Origin: Candidatus Saccharibacteria bacterium UBA1949 | GTDB lineage: Bacteria; Patescibacteriota; Saccharimonadia; Saccharimonadales; Saccharimonadaceae | Assembly (NCBI GenBank): GCA_002336735.1 | Contig: DDER01000034.1 | Location: forward strand, 1-7,165 | Length of the DNA: 7,165 nucleotides | Direction of reading: 5' to 3' | Part shown: positions 5,284 to 7,165 of the stretch, one piece after another | Numbering within the stretch: position 1 is the stretch's first letter | Layout of the letters: each line of letters starts with the position of its first letter | Translations under genes and position numbers: made by a program | The notes under the pieces: model-generated | Told to the model about the DNA's origin: nothing | The model's database searches: none | Seen by the model: only the letters and a program-made list of their open reading frames with translations

Positions 5284-7165
5284 ATGAAAACAAATGAAAA
5301 ACACGCCCTCAACCAATATCTGCGCGCAGCCAACTATTTAGCCGCTGCTCAAATCTTTCTTCACGATAACGTTCTCATGAAACGCGAACTCAAAGCAGCC
5401 GACGTCAAAAACCGCCTACTTGGGCATTGGGGTAGCTGTCCGGGTATTAATTTTGCCTACATGCACTGCTCACGACTTGCCCGAATTAAAAACCAGAACA
5501 TGATGTTTGTCGTTGGTCCTGGCCATGGCTTTCCGGCATTGCAAGCCAATCTTTTCATGGAGGGGACTCTCAGTAATATCGATGAGAAACTACCTCAAAA
5601 TCTCGATGGGCTCACACACCTCTGTCGACAGTTTAGTTGGCCCTATGGCTACCCGAGCCATTCCAACCCAGCCACGCCTGGCGTCATATTAGAGGGCGGG
5701 GAACTCGGCTACGCACTCGCCACCAGCTACGGCGCCGTCATGGACAACCCTGACCTCATGGTAGCGTGTCTTGTAGGTGATGGTGAGGCGGAGACCGGCC
5801 CAACAGCTGGTGCCTGGCATATTAATAAGCTCATCAACCCGAGGAGTGACGGCATCGTCCTGCCGATTCTTCATCTCAACGGCTACAAGATATCTGCGCC
5901 AACAGTCTTTGGGCGCATGAGCAACTACGAACTCATGGCACTTTTTTCTGGATATGGCTATGAGCCAAGAATTGTCGATGTCACCGAATCAAGCACCGAC
6001 CCACACGAGGCCATGAGCGAAGCACTCGAGTGGGCGCACCAGCATATTGAACAGATTCGGGCTCGTCAACCAAAGGCTGGCTCCCCCGACCGTCTACCAA
6101 TGATTATTATGCGCACTCTAAAGGGCTGGACTGGCGTCAAAGAACTAGCTGGCGCCAAGGTAGAAGGCAACTGTCTCTCGCATCAGGTAGTACTCATGGA
6201 CGCAAAGACTGACAAAAATCAGCTCGAACTTCTTGACGCTTGGCTGGGTAGCTACAGATTTGACGAGCTATTTGATCCCAAATCCGGATTTGGTGACTAT
6301 ATAAAAGAGGTTATCCCAGAAGACCCAGAGCAACGCCTAGGCTGGAACAAACATGCGAGAGGCGGCAGTGAGGTCTACCAACCACTTATCTTGCCTGATA
6401 TTGAGCAGTTCTGCGAAGATGCAACTATTCCTGGCACCATGGGCAGCAGCAGTATGCGACGCATCGGCGCCTATTTGACTGAGGTTTTCCGTCTAAACGA
6501 AGCAACGAAAAACTTTCGTATGATGTCGCCCGATGAAACCTACTCTAATAAATTTGATGATATCTTCAGCGCTACTAGCCGCGCTTGGCAATGGCCGATC
6601 CAACCTTGGGATAAAGATCTTGCTCCTTATGGTCGTGTCATGGAGATGCTCTCTGAGCACAACATGCAAGGCCTCATGCAGGGATATGTTCTCACTGGTC
6701 GTCACGCCATGTTTGCCAGCTATGAAGCGTTTGTCGCTGTCGTCTCTAGCATGGTAGACCAATTTGCCAAGTTTCTCACCCAAAGCCGCGGCATCGAGTG
6801 GCGCGGGACGATTCCGAGCGTCAACTATATCTTGACCAGCTCTGGATGGCGCCAGGACCATAATGGTTTTAGCCACCAAAACCCAGGGTTTATCGATGAT
6901 ATACTGCGGCGACAAAGCAACTTCTCGACGGTCTATTTTCCAGCCGATGGCAATACAACGCTTGTTGTCATGGAACAAATGCTGGCTAGCACTCGTCAGA
7001 TTAACGCCATCGTCGCTGGCAAGACAGTCGAGCCGCGCTGGCTCACACCGGCACTTGCTCGACAGCAAGTTGCAGCCGGTATTATGATTTGGGATTTTGC
7101 GAGCGATGATAACCCTGATATTGTCATGGCAGCCTGCGGCGACTATCCAACCAAAGAAACAATGG
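5284..7165 (+). CDS. xfp: xylulose-5-phosphate/fructose-6-phosphate phosphoketolase, 3' end outside the window
   Basis: The frame is open for 627 codons and has no stop before the window ends; family members have about 790-830 residues, so roughly a fifth is missing. The enzyme uses thiamine diphosphate and phosphate to split xylulose 5-phosphate to acetyl phosphate and glyceraldehyde 3-phosphate, or fructose 6-phosphate to acetyl phosphate and erythrose 4-phosphate. Seen: H48 in GHWG, H81 in GPGHG, H126 in YPSH, the Mg/ThDP motif GDGEAETGP at 165-173, HLNGYKI at 197-203, K280 in LKGW, H300 in SHQV, E418 in SPDET, and H526 and H531 in WRQDHNGFSHQ. These match the catalytic histidines, lysine and glutamate of bifidobacterial Xfp. 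Residue 136 is Leu where bifidobacterial and lactobacillar enzymes have His (GSIHEGGELGY), pointing to another subfamily. Cytosolic. The gene is divergent from otsAB and shares its regulatory spacer. Confidence 0.96.
   Translation, partial: MKTNEKHALNQYLRAANYLAAAQIFLHDNVLMKRELKAADVKNRLLGHWGSCPGINFAYMHCSRLARIKNQNMMFVVGPGHGFPALQANLFMEGTLSNIDEKLPQNLDGLTHLCRQFSWPYGYPSHSNPATPGVILEGGELGYALATSYGAVMDNPDLMVACLVGDGEAETGPTAGAWHINKLINPRSDGIVLPILHLNGYKISAPTVFGRMSNYELMALFSGYGYEPRIVDVTESSTDPHEAMSEALEWAHQHIEQIRARQPKAGSPDRLPMIIMRTLKGWTGVKELAGAKVEGNCLSHQVVLMDAKTDKNQLELLDAWLGSYRFDELFDPKSGFGDYIKEVIPEDPEQRLGWNKHARGGSEVYQPLILPDIEQFCEDATIPGTMGSSSMRRIGAYLTEVFRLNEATKNFRMMSPDETYSNKFDDIFSATSRAWQWPIQPWDKDLAPYGRVMEMLSEHNMQGLMQGYVLTGRHAMFASYEAFVAVVSSMVDQFAKFLTQSRGIEWRGTIPSVNYILTSSGWRQDHNGFSHQNPGFIDDILRRQSNFSTVYFPADGNTTLVVMEQMLASTRQINAIVAGKTVEPRWLTPALARQQVAAGIMIWDFASDDNPDIVMAACGDYPTKETM

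Noticed and set aside
6493..7068. 191-codon minus-strand frame inside xfp
   Set aside because: It is antisense to fully conserved phosphoketolase sequence and has no recognisable motif.

Overview
This window looks like part of the chromosome of a small-genome fermentative bacterium. One reading that fits is Candidatus Saccharibacteria or another Patescibacteria lineage. The evidence is indirect: compact layout, little Shine-Dalgarno use, a phosphoketolase, a fused trehalose-6-phosphate synthase/phosphatase and a divergent desaturase-like protein. Taxonomy is an inference with low to moderate confidence. No in-frame stop reassignment is seen. I see no insertion sequence, CRISPR array, phage gene or toxin-antitoxin pair.

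Layout. Positions 1-52 are the 3' end of a tRNA-Gln(UUG), followed at once by a perfect 16-bp terminator hairpin (54-90). From 91 to 365 there is no gene, but there are two imperfect hairpins, a degenerate inverted copy of the tRNA T-arm, and a terminator-like hairpin serving the next gene. An HU-family nucleoid protein follows on the minus strand (366-701). A divergent desaturase-like protein lies on the plus strand (896-2191). It converges on a minus-strand flavodoxin-domain protein (2284-2772). Next on the minus strand is a fused OtsA-OtsB enzyme (2940-5138). A 145-bp divergent regulatory region (5139-5283) separates it from a plus-strand phosphoketolase gene that runs off the window (5284-7165).

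How the genes may work together. Phosphoketolase splits xylulose 5-phosphate or fructose 6-phosphate to acetyl phosphate, which can yield ATP. OtsAB draws glucose 6-phosphate and UDP-glucose into trehalose. The two divergent genes therefore compete for related sugar-phosphate pools. The DNA between them carries an exact TGTGA-N6-TCACA palindrome of CRP/FNR type. It is centred at -41.5 from the start site I predict for otsAB, the classic class II activator position.

A second theme is promoter placement. In four protein genes the best -10 hexamer sits so close to the start codon that the mRNA would be leaderless (desaturase, flavodoxin) or have only about 4-6 leader bases (otsAB, xfp). Only the HU gene has a convincing Shine-Dalgarno. 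The most unusual protein is the desaturase-like one: it keeps two histidine boxes and the NxxxH motif, but has Gln in place of the first His of box 3 and a long hydrophilic insertion.
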